Source: Psychromonas sp030397575 (GTDB taxonomy: Bacteria; Pseudomonadota; Gammaproteobacteria; Enterobacterales; Psychromonadaceae). Taken from it: DNA of 64,000 nt. The position numbers and the translations under genes were made by a program. Positions 16,820-26,956 of this stretch are shown here, piece by piece. Within the stretch, counting starts at the first letter, position 1. Each line of letters starts with the position of its first letter. The stretch lies in assembly GCF_046250175.1 (NCBI RefSeq), contig NZ_CP176468.1; one strand, given 5' to 3'. Under the pieces are notes generated by a model that was not told the DNA's origin, searched no databases, and saw only the letters and a program-made list of their open reading frames with translations.

Positions 16820-17724
16820 TGGCAATTTTAAGAGCAGAACCTAAGCTACCCGAAGAAATAATAGAGGCTGCAAAAGCAGGGAATTTAGTCTTATTTATAG
16901 GGGCTGGTATTTCAAGAATGGCGGGACACCCATCTTGGGATGGCTTTGCTGATGCTGTTGTCAATCAATTAGTAAAGAATGAGGTCATAGATCATCATGA
17001 AAAGTCATTAATTAATGCGCTTCCAGATCCAAGAAAGCGCTTATCTATTGCTAAAATATTAGATGATGACAATGGTGCGAAGGTTGATTATAAAAAAATA
17101 TTTCAATTAGATAAGCCTTGGTGTGATGTTTATGACTTTATCAATAAATATGATTGTACTTTTGTAACTACAAATTACGACAAATTGATCAAGCCCAAAT
17201 TATCTCACGGAAAACCAGAAACAAGTTGGCGTTGTTTCAAACGAAAAGACTTATTGAACGCTAAGTTAGATACTAAAGGTGCTGTAATTCATCTACATGG
17301 CTGCGTGGATGACCCTTCAAGTATGATAGTTACAACAAAAGATTACTTAGAGCATTATGTTTCTGACGAAGTTCCCAAATTTCTTACCCACCTTTTTTCA
17401 AGCAAAATTGTATTATTTCTTGGTTATGGGTTGGAAGAGACTGAAATACTTGAATATGTATTGAAGTCTAGTGACCAGAAAGAAGAACCTCAAAAAAGAC
17501 TATTTATTCTACAAGGTTTCTTTAATGCTGAAGAGCCGTTATTTAAGAAGTTAAAAGATTATTATGAGCAGTCATTTAATGCGCAACTAATAATATTTCC
17601 TCGTGACCATGAAGATTATGCTCAGCAACAAGCCATTATTAAAAAGTGGGGAAATGAACTTGAGTTTAATGATTTAGCTCTTGCCGACAAGTTAGCCGCG
17701 TTAGAGGCAGATCTCGATGAGTAA
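16819..17724 (+). CDS. SIR2-family (SIR2_2-type) protein, predicted defence NADase
   Basis: A 301-residue single-domain SIR2 protein. Visible motifs: LVLFIGAGISRMAG (residues 24-36, NAD-binding GAGIS), FVTTNYD (115-121; N119 candidate catalytic Asn) and VIHLHGC (156-162; H160 candidate catalytic His). This is the SIR2_2/SIR2-like class found in phage-defence proteins such as ThsA and DSR, where it hydrolyses NAD+ to cause abortive infection; it is not a protein deacetylase pattern with the zinc-binding cysteines. It starts on the last base of hsdS and overlaps the next gene by eight bases. Most likely it acts with the next gene product. The NADase role is an inference from the family. Confidence 0.85.
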   Translation: MAILRAEPKLPEEIIEAAKAGNLVLFIGAGISRMAGHPSWDGFADAVVNQLVKNEVIDHHEKSLINALPDPRKRLSIAKILDDDNGAKVDYKKIFQLDKPWCDVYDFINKYDCTFVTTNYDKLIKPKLSHGKPETSWRCFKRKDLLNAKLDTKGAVIHLHGCVDDPSSMIVTTKDYLEHYVSDEVPKFLTHLFSSKIVLFLGYGLEETEILEYVLKSSDQKEEPQKRLFILQGFFNAEEPLFKKLKDYYEQSFNAQLIIFPRDHEDYAQQQAIIKKWGNELEFNDLALADKLAALEADLDE

Positions 17725-20533
17725 TGAGCTAAGTGCAAAGCAGCGTAGTGCTTTACAACGAGTTATTGATGATCCAGCTCTACAACCTTGGCTATTTAAA
17801 AAAGTTGATAGCACAATATGGTTTGACGCTTTTAAAGATCATGGGCTATTTTCACCAGAGCTAAATCCCACACCAATTGAGACTTCAGACAATACTTTCC
17901 AAATTCCTTCTTGGCCCATAACTGAATATCTAGTTGCATCATCTCTAAAGTTAAAAGAGGTGAATGATGTTGAAATGGCCCCAAAATATTTAACTCTTAT
18001 TGAAGAAGTAACTCAGTATGCTATTGCAAACGAGCGCAGTAATTATCGAACATGGTGGCAATTCAGTAAGATACTGAGAAACATACCATTAGAGATTTTA
18101 ACGGTTGATGATTTTGATTGCATTGGTTATTGGTTAATTGACAAGTTTGATCGACATCTTATTAGTAAAGAAGTTAGTGAATGGGTTATTGAACTTGTTG
18201 AGGTTAATAGCGAGGAATCAATAGTTTTTGCCATAGACCTGCTAGATAAATTATTCACAATTAACAGTGTCGAAGGGCGATATTCTAATAATAGACAAGA
18301 AGCTGTACTTGGGTTTGATGATTATTTAGCTGGTAAATTTGTTGATAATTCAGCGTTAGAGTTAGGTGAAAAACTTGGCTTGGTAGCTATAAACTTGTTT
18401 GAGCTAAAGCTTAAAAAAGTACTGGATATTAATGGCAATGATAAGTGGTCAAACATTTGGCGTAACGCAATACCTGAACATAAGCAAAATAGTAGAAGAA
18501 ATGATGCAGACGATATCGTTTTAAAGCTTTTTAGAGATTCTTTATTAGGCTACGCTCAAACAACTAGTGATGCCAATGCATTAGAAAAACTTACTGAGAT
18601 TATCAATAGCGATTACCAGACAATCAAGCGAATTGGTATCCATGTCGCTAGTGAGTGCTTTAATAAACTTGATGAGAAAGTAATAGATTTAGTTATAGAA
18701 CCTAGTCATTTTAACGATAAGTATCGGCATGAGCTTTGGCATTTTTTACATAAGAACTTTCCTAATATATGCGAACAGCAGCAACAGTCAATTGTTGCTG
18801 TAATAGAATCTCTATCAGTGACGAATGAAGACACAGGGGCAGTTCAAGACAAGCCAACAGCGTACAAGCAATCAAATTGGTTTGCTGCAATTAAAGACTT
18901 AAGTGAGATAGCTCAAACTAAATATCAAGCTTGTATTGATATTACGGATGTTGAGCCAGACCATCCTGACTTTTCAAGTTATATGAGTGGTGGTGTTGCT
19001 GTAGACGTTTCTCCTGTATCGGTCTCCGAGTTAGCAGTAATGCTTGAAAATACTAATGAGTTAGTTAGCTTTTTAAATGAGTATAATGTGGTTAGCCACT
19101 TTAATGAGCCAGGTATTGAAGGGTTAGTTAATACGTTTGAAGACTTAGTTTTACTTGATAGCTGTGAAGTGCTTAATAATTTAGACGCATTCACTAAGCT
19201 TAAACCACACTATTTAAATCAGATATTTACGGCTTATTCCAAGTTGTGGACAGACAAAGCACAACGCTCATGGAGTGAGCTGTGGCCTAAAATCTTAGGT
19301 TTCTCTTCAAAGGTATTTAACGATAATTCATTTTGGGAGTCAAATGACAACACTGAATCTGCTCCCTTCATAGGTGATAAGGACTGGGTAATTAGCTCTT
19401 TCTGCCGTTTAGTTGAATCAGGGTGTGAAAAAGATGAGAGAGCTTTTAATTTAGATTTAGCTGATGGTGTAAAAAACATCCTAGAAATAATTCTTGAACG
19501 CGCAGCGGGAGAAGACTTTGGTAGAGATTCTGATGCTGTATCTATTGCAATCAATAGCCCAAGAGGTAGGTGTATAGAAGCTTACTTAAAGTTAGCTCTG
19601 TATCAGTGTCGAAACGTTGAGAAAAACTCAACAGAACATCAAGAAATTTGGGCTACATATTTACCAACGTTTGATAGTGAATTGCTTAAGCCCGAATCAG
19701 CTAATGAGTATGAATTCATTACAATCTTACTGATGTATATCCGTAACTTTTTTTACTTATCTAACGACTGGACTCATCGTAATTTAGAGAGAATGTTTGG
19801 TAATGTAAATTCACTTCAGTGGGTTTGCGCAGTTCAAGCATATTCGTATGTTGCATGGCTGATCCCTGAGATACATCAGATGTTTAAGGAAAAAGGCTTT
19901 TATACTGCATTATTAGATCATGATGATTTATCTGATACTGTTAAAGAGCGCTTTATTGAATACATTTGCATTGTGCATATTCAAAAAAGAGAAAATTTTG
20001 ATGACGATAGTTTATTAAGACTTCTTCTCGATCGTAATAATGATAATGAATTAAGCAAAGTGATTTGGTTTTTGTGGTCGATAAGAGATCAAAATATCGA
20101 TATGACCAAAGAACTTGTTTTCGCTTTGTGGCCGGACTTAGTTCAAATTATCGAACAGCAAGCTGGTGACAGAAGACCGTTAGCTTCAAAGTTGGCGCTG
20201 TGGGCTGAATATGTAGAAGAGTTAGATGAGCAGTCCAAAAAGTGGTTGATTGCAGTCGCCCCGTTCATTAATGATGATCACAATGGAATGGACTTTATGG
20301 TGGAGTTAGCAAGGTTAAGTGAAATGCATGCATTGGATGCAGCTGATATCTGGAAGGTTGCACTTTCAAAACCTTTCTATATGTATGATCTAGAGCCTTT
20401 GGAAACAATATTCAATAATCTAATATCTCTAGGCCAAGGCGGTAGTTCAGTAGCTAAAGAAATCGCTGATATGTACATAAGAGCCAATGATGAAGTAGTT
20501 GTTGAACTTTATAAAAGAATTAGTAACGGCTAA
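17717..20533 (+). CDS. Large helical-repeat protein, probably DUF4020-type partner of SIR2
   Basis: A 938-residue, almost wholly alpha-helical protein with no recognisable catalytic motif, signal peptide or membrane segment. The N-terminus contains LQPWLFKKVDSTIWFDAFKD followed by HGLFSPELNPTP, a pattern I associate with large STAND-like or SIR2-linked defence proteins, and the body resembles HEAT/TPR-type repeats. DUF4020 is known as a C-terminal partner of SIR2 domains, often in one polypeptide; here the two would be separate genes overlapping by eight bases. The likely role is sensing or scaffolding that controls the SIR2 effector. The DUF4020 assignment is from memory of the family and needs a profile search. 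Confidence 0.55.
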   Translation: MSNELSAKQRSALQRVIDDPALQPWLFKKVDSTIWFDAFKDHGLFSPELNPTPIETSDNTFQIPSWPITEYLVASSLKLKEVNDVEMAPKYLTLIEEVTQYAIANERSNYRTWWQFSKILRNIPLEILTVDDFDCIGYWLIDKFDRHLISKEVSEWVIELVEVNSEESIVFAIDLLDKLFTINSVEGRYSNNRQEAVLGFDDYLAGKFVDNSALELGEKLGLVAINLFELKLKKVLDINGNDKWSNIWRNAIPEHKQNSRRNDADDIVLKLFRDSLLGYAQTTSDANALEKLTEIINSDYQTIKRIGIHVASECFNKLDEKVIDLVIEPSHFNDKYRHELWHFLHKNFPNICEQQQQSIVAVIESLSVTNEDTGAVQDKPTAYKQSNWFAAIKDLSEIAQTKYQACIDITDVEPDHPDFSSYMSGGVAVDVSPVSVSELAVMLENTNELVSFLNEYNVVSHFNEPGIEGLVNTFEDLVLLDSCEVLNNLDAFTKLKPHYLNQIFTAYSKLWTDKAQRSWSELWPKILGFSSKVFNDNSFWESNDNTESAPFIGDKDWVISSFCRLVESGCEKDERAFNLDLADGVKNILEIILERAAGEDFGRDSDAVSIAINSPRGRCIEAYLKLALYQCRNVEKNSTEHQEIWATYLPTFDSELLKPESANEYEFITILLMYIRNFFYLSNDWTHRNLERMFGNVNSLQWVCAVQAYSYVAWLIPEIHQMFKEKGFYTALLDHDDLSDTVKERFIEYICIVHIQKRENFDDDSLLRLLLDRNNDNELSKVIWFLWSIRDQNIDMTKELVFALWPDLVQIIEQQAGDRRPLASKLALWAEYVEELDEQSKKWLIAVAPFINDDHNGMDFMVELARLSEMHALDAADIWKVALSKPFYMYDLEPLETIFNNLISLGQGGSSVAKEIADMYIRANDEVVVELYKRISNG

Positions 20534-20565
20534 TAATATCTAACTTAGTCAGTTAAGGAGTAGTT

Positions 20566-22935
20566 TTGCTAAAACGGATTTCCTCAATAAAAAATGTTGG
20601 TACTTATAAAAACTGTAATGCTAGTCAAAGCCAATTTGAAAAGCTCACGCTTGTGTATGGTCGTAATACCTATGGTAAAAGTACCTTGGGCGATATATTT
20701 TCATCTTTAAAATCTGATGAAGCGGATACACTCACAGCAAGGAAAAGTATTCCAGAGGATGGCTCAGCTCAGAGAGTTGAGCTTAAATTTTTAGATGCAG
20801 ATGGTAAGGAAGAAATAAAAGCCATTTTCAGTAATGGTAATTGGTCGAATAAGTTACCTAGTCATCTGGGTTTAGCGGTTTATGATGATGCTTTTTATCA
20901 CCAAAACGTATTTTTAGGTAGAACACTGACCCGAACTACCAAAGAGTGTTTTAGTGATTTTATTCTAGGCTCTCAAGGTGTCGCTAAAGCTGAAATAATT
21001 TCGGAAAAGAATAAATCATTAAAAGAAAAACGCTCTAATCTGAAAAAGCTTGTTCAAAGCGAATTATCCAAAATAGATGATGTAAAATCGTTCATTGCTG
21101 AGCCACTAGTAGCCGACATTGATGCAACTAAAGTCGCGCTAGAAAATAAACGTGAAGACTACGCTTTGCTCAATTCACAAAAGAGAGCAAGCAAAGCCAT
21201 CAGGGAAAGAAAAAATTTATTTCCCCAGAGAGTGGCTACGGATTTTAGTGATGCAGTAGTTGCTATAAACAATGTGTTAAATACGGGATTAGACAACCCA
21301 CATGAAGCTGCTAAAGCTGAATTGAATCGTCATATCGAAAAACACTTTGTAAAACCAGAAGGTGCTGAACAGTGGATTAAACAAGGTTTAAGCTTACTCG
21401 ATGGCGATAATTGTCACTTCTGTGGCCAGATGATTTCACCACAAGCCAATGAATTATTAGACCTTTATCGTCAGTGTTTTGATGATCAGTTTGCAAGGCA
21501 TGAAGGCTTTGTGAAATCTGCGGTAACTCAGCATCATCCTTTGTTAACTAAATATTGGATAGAAAAGCTTAAGTCTTCAATTGAAAACGCTAGTTTAGTC
21601 ACAGGTAGCTACCCTGAACTTTCTAACGAAGGTGAAATTCCTGAAACCATATCTAATATCAAAGACTCCCATGCTTTAATACAAACAAAAATCGATAAAC
21701 TAATCTTGTTGGCTGTCAAAATAATTGGCGAGTTTAATTCAACTATTGAGGCGAAGTTAGCAGATCCAAAGAAGGTCTTTGAAACCATCGATGTAACGGA
21801 ATTTGATCAATTTCTTCATGGGTTATCTGTTGACATAGTATTGCTTAATACTTATTACCAAACATTTAACAAACGAGCTAACGATTTTAAAGCGCAATTT
21901 GAAGTTGAGCAAATTGAAAAAGATCTTGAGCGCTTAAAATCAGAAGGGCTTCTGCTGGCTCTGCATGTTGATAGATATGAGAAGAATGATGCCTGTAATG
22001 ACCATGTAGCTTTATCAAAAGAAATTAGCAAACTAGAAGAAGGTATTCCGAAACTGAAAGAGTCGCTGCGTAATGAGCAAGGTGATTATTTAAAGGAGTA
22101 CTTTACTAAAATTAATAAACATTTTAACGATTTGGGTAGCCGAGATTTTAAGCTTGAATATAAGCATGAACCTCGTGGTGATAAACCTATTTATAGCTTT
22201 AAAGTTAAGTTTAAAGGGACTGATATTGCTGAGCAGGATTTAGATAAGATTTTCAGTGAATCTGATAGGCGTTCACTTGGCTTATCAATCTTTCTAGCAT
22301 CGTTAGACTCACTTGATGATGAGATCGTAGCAAAGACAATTGTCATTTTTGATGATCCCGTAACTTCATTTGATGAGAATAGAGTTGGGCAAACGCATAG
22401 TAAGCTGGTTAAATTGGCTGATAAGTGCCAGCAAGTAATTATGCTTAGTCACTTTAAAGATGGTGTTGCTAATTTCTTAAAAGTACATGGATTTTCAAAA
22501 GATGATATTGCGCTTATCGAAATTAAGAAAAATGCTCAAGGTTCATATTTAGAGGTTGGTAATAAAGATGCTTTTGTAAAATCAGCTCACCATTTAAATA
22601 CCGAAGAATTAATTGATTTTGTTGAACGAAGCACGGATAAGTTGAGTTGTAAGCCTCGCGTATATCTTGAAGAAGTACTCAATTTGCGCTTTTCAAAACA
22701 AATACGTTTTAAACAAATCACTGGTGAAACCTTGAGTAAACGTATCAATGCATTAGAAGAAAAGAAAATCGTTTCACAAGAAATTGCTCGTCAATTACAT
22801 GATTGGCGTGAAGAGCTTAACCCAGAGCATCACGTTTGGGTTGATGATGATATCGAAAATCAAAGAACGACTATTTCTAATTTTTTAGAGTTCGTGTTTT
22901 ATGTGTTAGTACCAGAACCAGTTGGAGAGGCTTAA
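20566..22935 (+). CDS. RloC/PrrC-like AAA_13 ATPase, candidate tRNA anticodon nuclease
   Basis: A 789-residue ABC/SMC-like ATPase. Walker A is GRNTYGKST (residues 32-40), the Walker B region is TIVIFDDPVTSFD (Asp596/597), and two coiled-coil arms flank a CHFC zinc-hook-like motif (C283, C286). The C-terminal domain after about 660 has R698-x3-E702 (PRVYLEEVLNLRF) and later His residues (LNPEHH, H755/H756), reminiscent of the Arg-Glu-His active site of the anticodon nucleases PrrC and RloC. RloC is of similar length and has a zinc hook. PrrC is encoded between hsdS and hsdR of a type I system, the same relative place as here. Start is TTG with aaggag upstream, 32 bp after the previous stop; its stop overlaps hsdR. 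Nuclease activity is an inference. Confidence 0.75.
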   Translation: MLKRISSIKNVGTYKNCNASQSQFEKLTLVYGRNTYGKSTLGDIFSSLKSDEADTLTARKSIPEDGSAQRVELKFLDADGKEEIKAIFSNGNWSNKLPSHLGLAVYDDAFYHQNVFLGRTLTRTTKECFSDFILGSQGVAKAEIISEKNKSLKEKRSNLKKLVQSELSKIDDVKSFIAEPLVADIDATKVALENKREDYALLNSQKRASKAIRERKNLFPQRVATDFSDAVVAINNVLNTGLDNPHEAAKAELNRHIEKHFVKPEGAEQWIKQGLSLLDGDNCHFCGQMISPQANELLDLYRQCFDDQFARHEGFVKSAVTQHHPLLTKYWIEKLKSSIENASLVTGSYPELSNEGEIPETISNIKDSHALIQTKIDKLILLAVKIIGEFNSTIEAKLADPKKVFETIDVTEFDQFLHGLSVDIVLLNTYYQTFNKRANDFKAQFEVEQIEKDLERLKSEGLLLALHVDRYEKNDACNDHVALSKEISKLEEGIPKLKESLRNEQGDYLKEYFTKINKHFNDLGSRDFKLEYKHEPRGDKPIYSFKVKFKGTDIAEQDLDKIFSESDRRSLGLSIFLASLDSLDDEIVAKTIVIFDDPVTSFDENRVGQTHSKLVKLADKCQQVIMLSHFKDGVANFLKVHGFSKDDIALIEIKKNAQGSYLEVGNKDAFVKSAHHLNTEELIDFVERSTDKLSCKPRVYLEEVLNLRFSKQIRFKQITGETLSKRINALEEKKIVSQEIARQLHDWREELNPEHHVWVDDDIENQRTTISNFLEFVFYVLVPEPVGEA

Positions 22936-25900
22936 TGTCTGAATATCAATTTGTAGAAAAGCCTCTTTTAAATCAGCTCGCAACTATGGGATGGCAAGTG
23001 ATTGAACACTCTTCAAGTGTTATACCTAAAGACCCTAGTATTAGTTATAGAGATCACTTCAGAGAATGTGTAATTAAGCGCGAATTTATAAAGGCTATCA
23101 GCTTGCTTAATACCATTGATGAACAATGCTGGCTAACAGATGCGCAACTTGATGGGCTTTATGACGATTTTACTGATTTTGGTGTAAAAAGCCTGCTTGA
23201 AAACAATCAAGAGTTTATGGATCGCATAAAGAAGTGGCAAGTAGATGAAAATACTGTCACTGGTGAGCAAAACCCTACGATAAAAATTATTGATTTTGAT
23301 AACTGGAAAGCTAATAGCTTTATTGCAATTAACCAGTACCGAATTGATACCCCGGCTGGCGTTAAAGAATGCATAATTCCTGATGTAGTACTATTCGTTA
23401 ACGGTCTTCCACTAGTTGTGATTGAGTGTAAAGATGTGAATAGCTTTACTTCAGACCCGATGAACCAAGCAGTTGAACAGTTAAGGCGTTATGCTGACCT
23501 ACGTGAACCTGAAGGCTCTCAGCTAATTGAGGGTGAAGAGAAGCTGTTTTATAGCAACCAGTTGATGATAGGAATGTATGGTGATGATGCAAAATTCGGC
23601 ACCATTACCTCAACAGAAGAATACTACTTTAATTGGAAGACCATCTATCCAGATGATACACCTTACGTAGATCCAACATCAGGAAAGCACCGAAAGCAAG
23701 AAACACTTGTTCAGGGCATGTTACACCCAAGAAACCTGATTGATATAACAAATAACTTCACTTTGTTTATGGATGCAGGTAAACAAAGGATTAAGGTGGT
23801 CGCACGTTATCAGCAATACCGAGCAGTTAATAAGATTATTCTACGTATCAGAACTGGTGAAACGAGTGATGAGCGTTCTGGTGTGGTTTGGCATACACAA
23901 GGTAGTGGTAAATCATTAACTATGGTTTTTTTAGTGCGCAAGATGCGAAGTACTGAAGACTTAAAAGACTATAAAGTGTTAATGGTAAATGACAGAAAAG
24001 ATTTGGATAAACAGTTAGGTGTAACGGCTGACTTGACGGGTGAAAAAGTTTATAAAATATCTAGTAGCGATGAAGTTAAAAGTGAGTTAAGTGATGATCG
24101 CTCGACACTAAATATGGTGATGGTACACAAGTTTAGGGAAGATGATGATAGCAATACTCCTGACTATTTAAATGAAGCTCTTGGCAAGTCTGTTGCTGAA
24201 CCACCTTCTGAGTACGCTGCTAAAAGCGATAAGGATAATATTGTAAAATTATTCGAAAGCTTTGGTGAAGTTAACCCTTCAGACAAAGTGCTTATCATGA
24301 TTGATGAAGCGCATCGCACACAAAAAACAGGCCAAGATAAATCTAGCTTATCTGACAATATGTTTGATGCATTTCCAAATGCGACTCGTCTTGCTTTTAC
24401 TGGTACGCCACTAATAGCAGATCACCATAACGACCCTACATGGAAGCGCTTTGGTAATAACCCAGATGAGCCTTATATTGATGAATATAAGCTTCAAGAT
24501 GCGGTAGATGATGGCGCGACATTGCAAATATTGTATGAAGGTAAAACGGCAGATTCTGCAATCTATGATAAACACGGCTTTGATACAAAATTTGATAACC
24601 TATTCAAAGATAGAAGTGATGAAGAAATAGCTGCAATTCGCAAAAAATACGGTGCCACAGGTGACATACTAGAGGCAGAGGACCGCATTGAAGAAATTGC
24701 CAATGATCTTGTTAAACACTATGTGCAAAAAGTATTACCTAGCGGTTATAAAGGTCAGGTAGTTTGTTCTTCAAAACAAGCGGCACTGCATTATCAAACG
24801 TATATAAGAAAAGCCTTAAAACAATGGGCTGAAGAAGAAAAGGAAAAGCCAACTATTGAGCAAGATAGTGAGCTTTTAAAGCAAGTAGAATTCCTTGATG
24901 CTATGGTTGTTATTTCTTCTGATGGCACAAATGAGAAGGCAGCATTTGTTGCTTCTCGAAATCAGTCTCGTAAACGTAATGCTGTTGAAAATTTCAAAAA
25001 GAAATTTGACCATGAAAAACCAGACACTGGTATCGCATTTCTAATTGTTTGTGACATGCTGTTAACTGGTTTCGATGCACCAATTGAGCAGGTTATGTAT
25101 ATTGATAAAAAGCTCAAAGAACATAACTTACTACAAGCAATAGCGCGTGTTAACAGAACATACCCCGGTAAAACTGTTGGCTATGTCGTGGACTATATTG
25201 GTTTAACTGAGAACTTAAAAGAAGCTTTATCTCTATATTCTGGTAAAGATCAAAAAGATATTTTAGCTACGTTCAAATCTGTAGAATCTGAAATGCCAGT
25301 ATTACAAAGCCGTTATAGACAATTGGTACAGTTGTTTGAAGATAAGAATATCAATCAAGTTGAAAACCTCGTTCAACAAAAGCTAACTTCTGATATTGAA
25401 AGATACAAGGTAACTGAAGCGGTAATTCAATCTTTAGAAGACGTTAAAACACGCGATAGTTTTAATGTTTACCTTAAAAAATTCATGCAGAGCATGGATA
25501 TAATTTTGCCAAATAAATTAGCTCATCCTTACAAAATTCCAATGTATCAATTTAGTCACTTACAAGCGAAAGCGAGAGAAAGGTATAAGGATGACTCGAT
25601 CAATATTGGTGGTGCAGGAGAGAAGGTGAGAAAGCTTGTTAGTGAGCATTTGGTTAGTTTAGGTATCAACCCTAAAGTACCGCCTGTAGAACTATTTTCA
25701 GATAAATTTATAACCACGTTGAACGAGCATAAAGATGACCGCGCAGCAGCTAGTGAGATGGAGCACGCCATTCGCAAGCACTGTAAGGTGAATGAAGCCG
25801 ATGACCCAGTAATGTATAAGCGATTCAGTGAAAAGCTTGAAGACATTCTTAAAAAATACAATGAAAACTGGGATCAAATGCTGCTTGAGTTGGGAACTTT

Positions 25901-26255
25901 AAGAGAAAAAATTGATGAAGGTCGAGGGAAAGATACTACTGCTGGAGATCCGTTCACTGACCTTATTATTGAATTAGCTTTTGATGGAAATTGTCAGGCG
26001 AATGAGTTAACGGCCATTAAGAAGGTCGTTGAACAAATTATAGAAACGATGGCTGAGAAAATTGAAGGTCTTAACTTTTGGGATAGACCCAATATGGTTG
26101 ATGAGTTGGAAGGGAAAATTCAGGAAATATTTATCTTGAGTGAAATTCCTGCTTTAGAAGAATCTTTCGAACTAGTCACAGTAGAGCTATTAAACTTAGC
26201 CAAGAGAAGAGAATTAGACATTTTATCAAGTAAAAAATCGAAAGGTGATAATTAG
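22935..26255 (+). CDS. hsdR: Type I restriction endonuclease subunit HsdR
   Basis: A 1106-residue motor/nuclease subunit. The PD-(D/E)xK nuclease domain is seen at IPDVVLFVNGLPLVVIECK (Asp about 150, E-x-K about 164). The SF2 helicase has Walker A HTQGSGKSLTM (about 320), DEAH-box MIDEAHRTQ (about 455), LAFTGTP (motif III), and motifs V-VI around LLTGFDAP and LQAIARVNRTYPGK. It cleaves unmethylated DNA after translocation in complex with HsdM and HsdS. It is separated from hsdS by three genes but remains translationally coupled: its ATG overlaps the stop of the upstream ATPase gene, and its TAG overlaps the GTG of the next gene. Confidence 0.95.
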   Translation: MSEYQFVEKPLLNQLATMGWQVIEHSSSVIPKDPSISYRDHFRECVIKREFIKAISLLNTIDEQCWLTDAQLDGLYDDFTDFGVKSLLENNQEFMDRIKKWQVDENTVTGEQNPTIKIIDFDNWKANSFIAINQYRIDTPAGVKECIIPDVVLFVNGLPLVVIECKDVNSFTSDPMNQAVEQLRRYADLREPEGSQLIEGEEKLFYSNQLMIGMYGDDAKFGTITSTEEYYFNWKTIYPDDTPYVDPTSGKHRKQETLVQGMLHPRNLIDITNNFTLFMDAGKQRIKVVARYQQYRAVNKIILRIRTGETSDERSGVVWHTQGSGKSLTMVFLVRKMRSTEDLKDYKVLMVNDRKDLDKQLGVTADLTGEKVYKISSSDEVKSELSDDRSTLNMVMVHKFREDDDSNTPDYLNEALGKSVAEPPSEYAAKSDKDNIVKLFESFGEVNPSDKVLIMIDEAHRTQKTGQDKSSLSDNMFDAFPNATRLAFTGTPLIADHHNDPTWKRFGNNPDEPYIDEYKLQDAVDDGATLQILYEGKTADSAIYDKHGFDTKFDNLFKDRSDEEIAAIRKKYGATGDILEAEDRIEEIANDLVKHYVQKVLPSGYKGQVVCSSKQAALHYQTYIRKALKQWAEEEKEKPTIEQDSELLKQVEFLDAMVVISSDGTNEKAAFVASRNQSRKRNAVENFKKKFDHEKPDTGIAFLIVCDMLLTGFDAPIEQVMYIDKKLKEHNLLQAIARVNRTYPGKTVGYVVDYIGLTENLKEALSLYSGKDQKDILATFKSVESEMPVLQSRYRQLVQLFEDKNINQVENLVQQKLTSDIERYKVTEAVIQSLEDVKTRDSFNVYLKKFMQSMDIILPNKLAHPYKIPMYQFSHLQAKARERYKDDSINIGGAGEKVRKLVSEHLVSLGINPKVPPVELFSDKFITTLNEHKDDRAAASEMEHAIRKHCKVNEADDPVMYKRFSEKLEDILKKYNENWDQMLLELGTLREKIDEGRGKDTTAGDPFTDLIIELAFDGNCQANELTAIKKVVEQIIETMAEKIEGLNFWDRPNMVDELEGKIQEIFILSEIPALEESFELVTVELLNLAKRRELDILSSKKSKGDN

Positions 26256-26956
26256 TGGTTAATATCGAAAGTGTCAGCACATATAAGGATATTAGCTACC
26301 AACTAAAGAAAAGTGACCGTAAAACAACAAGTATTTATATTGAACGTGATGGCTCCGTTTTGGTTATTGCGCCTGCACCTTTTGATGTCGATAAAATAGA
26401 GCAAATTATCGAGTCTAAAAGAAGTTGGATTTATAAAAGCCTGGCTGAATGGGAAGATCTTAATCGAACACGAATTCATCGTGAATACGTGAATGGAGAA
26501 AGTTTCCTGTACTTTGGTAGGAACTATCGTTTAAAACTTGTGACAGAGCAAGAGGAACCACTCTCTTTTCACTATGGACAGTTTAAGTTACTAAGATCAG
26601 AAGTAATTGATGCACCAGAACACTTTAAAAGGTTTTATAAAACAAAACTACAAAATCGACTGGATGAAAGGCTTAAGCTCTATCAACCTAAAATGCAGCT
26701 TAAACCATCTAGCATTCGTGTGATGGAACTACAAAACCGATGGGGGTCATGCACATCTAAAGGCACTATTAACCTTCATTGGAAATGCGCTATGTTACCT
26801 TTAAGCGTATTAGACTACGTTATTGTTCATGAGCTTGCTCACTTAGAAGATAGAAATCATTCCCCTAAATTTTGGCGAACAATTGAAAAAGTAATGCCTG
26901 ATTATGATGAAGCAAAAAAATGGCTGAAATTTAATGGGGCGGGGATGAGCTTGTAA
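26255..26956 (+). CDS. YgjP-like (DUF45) zinc metallopeptidase
   Basis: A 233-residue member of the YgjP/DUF45 family. The zinc-binding HELAH (residues 192-196) is followed by EDRNHSPKFW, supplying the third ligand, and preceded by the diagnostic NRWGSCTSKGTINLHWK. Genes of this family commonly sit directly after hsdR in type I systems; their role there is unknown. The GTG start shares a base with the hsdR stop, so it is the last member of the operon. No signal peptide is seen, so it should be cytoplasmic. Confidence 0.9.
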   Translation: MVNIESVSTYKDISYQLKKSDRKTTSIYIERDGSVLVIAPAPFDVDKIEQIIESKRSWIYKSLAEWEDLNRTRIHREYVNGESFLYFGRNYRLKLVTEQEEPLSFHYGQFKLLRSEVIDAPEHFKRFYKTKLQNRLDERLKLYQPKMQLKPSSIRVMELQNRWGSCTSKGTINLHWKCAMLPLSVLDYVIVHELAHLEDRNHSPKFWRTIEKVMPDYDEAKKWLKFNGAGMSL

